Source of the DNA: Gallionella sp.
Lineage (GTDB): Bacteria > Pseudomonadota > Gammaproteobacteria > Burkholderiales > Gallionellaceae
Reading direction: 5' to 3'
Length of the DNA stretch: 6,833 nt
Assembly (NCBI GenBank): GCA_030690245.1
Contig: JAUYGW010000026.1
Span: 1 to 6,833 of the forward strand
Every line of letters begins with the position of its first letter. The first letter of the stretch is position 1. Both the position numbers and the translations under genes were made by a program. The notes beneath the pieces are model-generated. The model ran no database searches, was not told where the DNA came from, and saw only the letters and a program-made list of their open reading frames with translations. This document shows, piece by piece, positions 4,959-6,833 of the stretch.

Positions 4959-6833
4959 TCAAGCTCTCAGGGCAGCGGCACGTTGCAGAAATTCCCGTTG
5001 CGCGCGTTCGTTTTGAACCGCGCCGTAGCGTAATGCGCTGTAGCGTGCGGCGAGGTCGCGGATGGCTTCAGCAATCTCCGGGCGCGCAGCGGCGACGCGC
5101 TCTGCGTAGTCCTGAGCGCCTTCGTGCGCGGCGCGCGGCAGTCCGGCTTTCGCCAATCTGCTGCACAGTTTGAGCCATGCGGCCTGCACCTTGTCCGGCT
5201 GGCGTTTGATGAGGTGGCGCAGCATGAACAGCGCGAACAGCCCGACCAGCAGGCCGACGCCGGCCGCCATGTTGAGCGCCAGCTTCTGCCAGGTGATGGA
5301 TTCCATGCCGAAGCGGGTCAGGAAGGCGAACTGGCGTTCGCTGTTGTAGCCCAGCACCCACTGGTTCCACTGGTTGGACAGCGTGTCCCAGTTCAGGCGC
5401 AACTCGCGCAGCCACTGCGGCGGGTTGCGCGCCATGAACGGCAGGGCGGCGTTGTTCGTTACGGCAGCCGACAGGCCGCGTTCGACGCGCGCCGGGGCGA
5501 TTGCCGCCGTCGGGTCGATGCGCACCCAGCCCTGGCCGGCCAGCCATATTTCCGCCCAGGCATGCGCATCGGACTGGCGCACGATGTAGTAGTTGCCCAG
5601 CGCATTGAATTCGCCGCCCTGATAGCCGGTCACGACGCGCGCCGGAATATGCGCGGCGCGCATCAAAAACACGAAGGCCGAGGCGTAGTGCTCACAGAAT
5701 CCCTGCCGGGTTTCAAACAGGAAGTCGTCCACGCCATGAAAGCCGAGCGGCGGCGGCTCCAGCGTGTACTGGAAATTCTGCTGGTTGAAATAGGCGAGGG
5801 CGGCGCGCGCGATAGATTCATCAATTCCCGCAAGGGAACGATTGCCCCCTCGCACGCTTGCGGGATAACCAGCGACTTGCCCGCTTGCGGGCTTAGTCGA
5901 ATGGCTAGTTGTTCCATCAGAGGGTTGGGGAGAGGGCGCGGCGGCTTCAGCTTGCGCGCGCCATCCTGCGGCAAGTTCCAGCGCTTGCGGATTGAGCGAC
6001 GGCGGCAGTTGCAGGGCGCGCTGGAGCTGCCGTTCGTTTTCGTTCAGGTTGGCGTGATAGCCGAGATGGGAGCGCACCTCGTAGCGCAGCCGCGCCTTCA
6101 CCGGCTCCTTCTGCACGATTCTGAAGTCGTAGGTGAGGTTGGCAGGGACGGAGATCTGCTCGGGTACGTCGAGCGCGAACAGCCAGGTCTTGTTGTGCGG
6201 CTCCAGCGTGACGCTGTAATCGATCGCCTGCCCGGTTTCGGTGAATTGCGGGGCGACGCTGAATGCGGTTCTGCCCGGCGTCCAGGTACGACCGTCGAAA
6301 TTCCACAGCACCGGCCCGCGCCAGTACATCTGGTCGCGGCGCGGCGGTTTGTCTGCATAGCTGACACGGAACGCGACTTCCTCCGACAGGCTCAGGCGGC
6401 TCAAACTGCCCGGCGCCATCTTGTCATCCAGCCCGCTGCTGGCGAAGGCATCCTGTGGTAAACCCCACAGCGGACCCTGCACGCGCGGGAACAGGATGAA
6501 CAGCACCAGCGTCAGCGGAATGGCTTGCAGCAGCAGGGTTGCGGCGACGCGCAGACGCGGTTTGAGCGTGATGCTTTGCGCATGCAAATGTACCCAGGTT
6601 GTGACGATGACCAGCAGCGTGGCGAGCATGTACAGCGCGGTGGGAATGCTCTGCGAGTAGAAGAAGTTGGTGATGATGATGAAGCAGGCGAGGTAGACCA
6701 GCACCGTCGCATCGCGCGGGCTGCGCAGTTCCATGAATTTAAGCGTGGTGAGCAGGATCAATAAGGTGACGCTGACCTCGCGTCCGAACAGCGTGTGGAA
6801 GCCGACCAGGATGCCGCCTATGCTGGTGAAGGT
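4959..6833 (-). CDS. tgpA: TgpA-family membrane transglutaminase-like protein, 5' end beyond the window
   Basis: TgpA proteins (DUF3488 - transglutaminase core - DUF4129) are inner-membrane proteins with a large periplasmic transglutaminase-like domain; the Pseudomonas aeruginosa member is essential, but its substrate is unknown. The frame is open to the right edge, adding 24 residues before the TTG at 6761 (including FHTLFGREVSV), so the N-terminus is missing. Numbering from that TTG, membrane segments lie at about 1-10, 17-33, 41-59 and 73-92. The periplasmic part follows, with the catalytic triad Cys356 (QGFCEHYASAF), His400 (DAHAWAEIW) and Asp416 (RIDPTAA). A last helix is at about 495-514, followed by a cytoplasmic DUF4129 tail (about 520-600). 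Residues 276-312 look like a translated inserted repeat (separate entry). Genes for a MoxR ATPase and a DUF58 protein usually sit just upstream of tgpA and would lie outside this window. The triad is intact, so the protein is likely functional. Confidence 0.94.
   Translation of the reverse strand, partial: TFTSIGGILVGFHTLFGREVSVTLLILLTTLKFMELRSPRDATVLVYLACFIIITNFFYSQSIPTALYMLATLLVIVTTWVHLHAQSITLKPRLRVAATLLLQAIPLTLVLFILFPRVQGPLWGLPQDAFASSGLDDKMAPGSLSRLSLSEEVAFRVSYADKPPRRDQMYWRGPVLWNFDGRTWTPGRTAFSVAPQFTETGQAIDYSVTLEPHNKTWLFALDVPEQISVPANLTYDFRIVQKEPVKARLRYEVRSHLGYHANLNENERQLQRALQLPPSLNPQALELAAGWRAQAEAAAPSPQPSDGTTSHSTKPASGQVAGYPASVRGGNRSLAGIDESIARAALAYFNQQNFQYTLEPPPLGFHGVDDFLFETRQGFCEHYASAFVFLMRAAHIPARVVTGYQGGEFNALGNYYIVRQSDAHAWAEIWLAGQGWVRIDPTAAIAPARVERGLSAAVTNNAALPFMARNPPQWLRELRLNWDTLSNQWNQWVLGYNSERQFAFLTRFGMESITWQKLALNMAAGVGLLVGLFALFMLRHLIKRQPDKVQAAWLKLCSRLAKAGLPRAAHEGAQDYAERVAAARPEIAEAIRDLAARYSALRYGAVQNERAQREFLQRAAALRA
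5826..5936 (-). repeat. Hairpin-rich repeat inserted in frame within tgpA
   Basis: On the minus strand this 111-base stretch opens with CCCTCTCCCCAACCCTCT, the start of an intergenic repeat common in proteobacteria (translated PSPQPS). It continues with two copies of CCCGCAAGCG 27 bases apart (5891-5882 and 5864-5855) and ends in TTCCC-TTGC-GGGAA (5838-5825), a 5-bp hairpin. GCCCGC-TT-GCGGGC (5879-5892 on the plus strand) is another hairpin. It encodes 37 low-complexity residues rich in Ser, Gly, Pro and Ala, where by recollection related TgpA proteins pass almost directly from WRAQAE to the SIARAALAYF helix. Exact borders are inferred. Confidence 0.6.

Noticed and set aside
4948..4976. Perfect TATAAT on the minus strand (4953-4948) just downstream of tgpA as a queD promoter.
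   Set aside because: The base run at the right distance upstream (GCTGCC at 4976-4971) is not a -35 element, and the site lies in a locally AT-rich stretch. Too weak to call.
5124..6461. A 445-codon open frame on the plus strand opposite tgpA.
   Set aside because: It lies wholly antisense to a clear TgpA frame with an intact triad. The predicted protein is Arg/Gln/His-rich with no recognisable domain, as expected from the complement of a GC-rich gene.

Overview
The window reads as a chromosomal stretch of a GC-rich betaproteobacterium. The best guess, from recognised protein features and not from any search, is the Nitrosomonadales/Gallionellaceae neighbourhood (Sideroxydans- or Gallionella-like). 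Supporting signs are the betaproteobacterial styles of RlmD, QueD and TgpA, a periplasmic haem-c sensor joined to a diguanylate cyclase, and GTAG-type REP hairpins. Most content is core or housekeeping. No phage, plasmid, CRISPR array or complete insertion sequence is visible.

Layout. Positions 1-995 (+) hold the 3' three quarters of rlmD, a 23S rRNA m5U methyltransferase. It runs into a single-domain rhodanese gene (+, to 1429). The junction looks like a former ATGA stop/start overlap broken by one base at 961. A 20-bp perfect hairpin (1440-1483) ends this pair and also the convergent Bax-inhibitor-1/YccA-type membrane protein gene (1495-2178, -). Next on the minus strand come a small one-helix membrane protein of unknown function (2291-2617) and a tRNA-Ser(UGA) gene (2666-2755) with a recognisable stable-RNA-type promoter. 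A 211-bp divergent intergenic region separates the tRNA from a plus-strand sensor gene (2967-4253). That sensor has a periplasmic Tll0287-like (DUF3365) domain with a CXXCH haem-c site and a cytoplasmic GGDEF domain with an intact active site and I-site.

Between the sensor and the convergent queD (4332-4784, -) sits an inverted pair of REP units (4272-4326). Between queD and the upstream minus-strand tgpA (4959 to beyond the right edge) lies a second repeat: six 10-bp units of the form CACNGATNNN in two opposed triplets (4834-4932). The tgpA reading frame carries an apparent in-frame insertion of about 111 bp of low-complexity, hairpin-forming repeat (about 5826-5936) just before its transglutaminase core.

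The genes do not form one pathway. RlmD, tRNA-Ser and QueD (queuosine precursor synthesis) all serve translation. The DGC links a haem-sensed signal to c-di-GMP. TgpA is an envelope transglutaminase that usually sits with MoxR and DUF58 genes, which would lie beyond the right edge. I see no convincing new multi-gene system. The most informative oddities are the broken rlmD/rhodanese overlap, the repeat inside tgpA, and two different inverted-repeat elements flanking queD.
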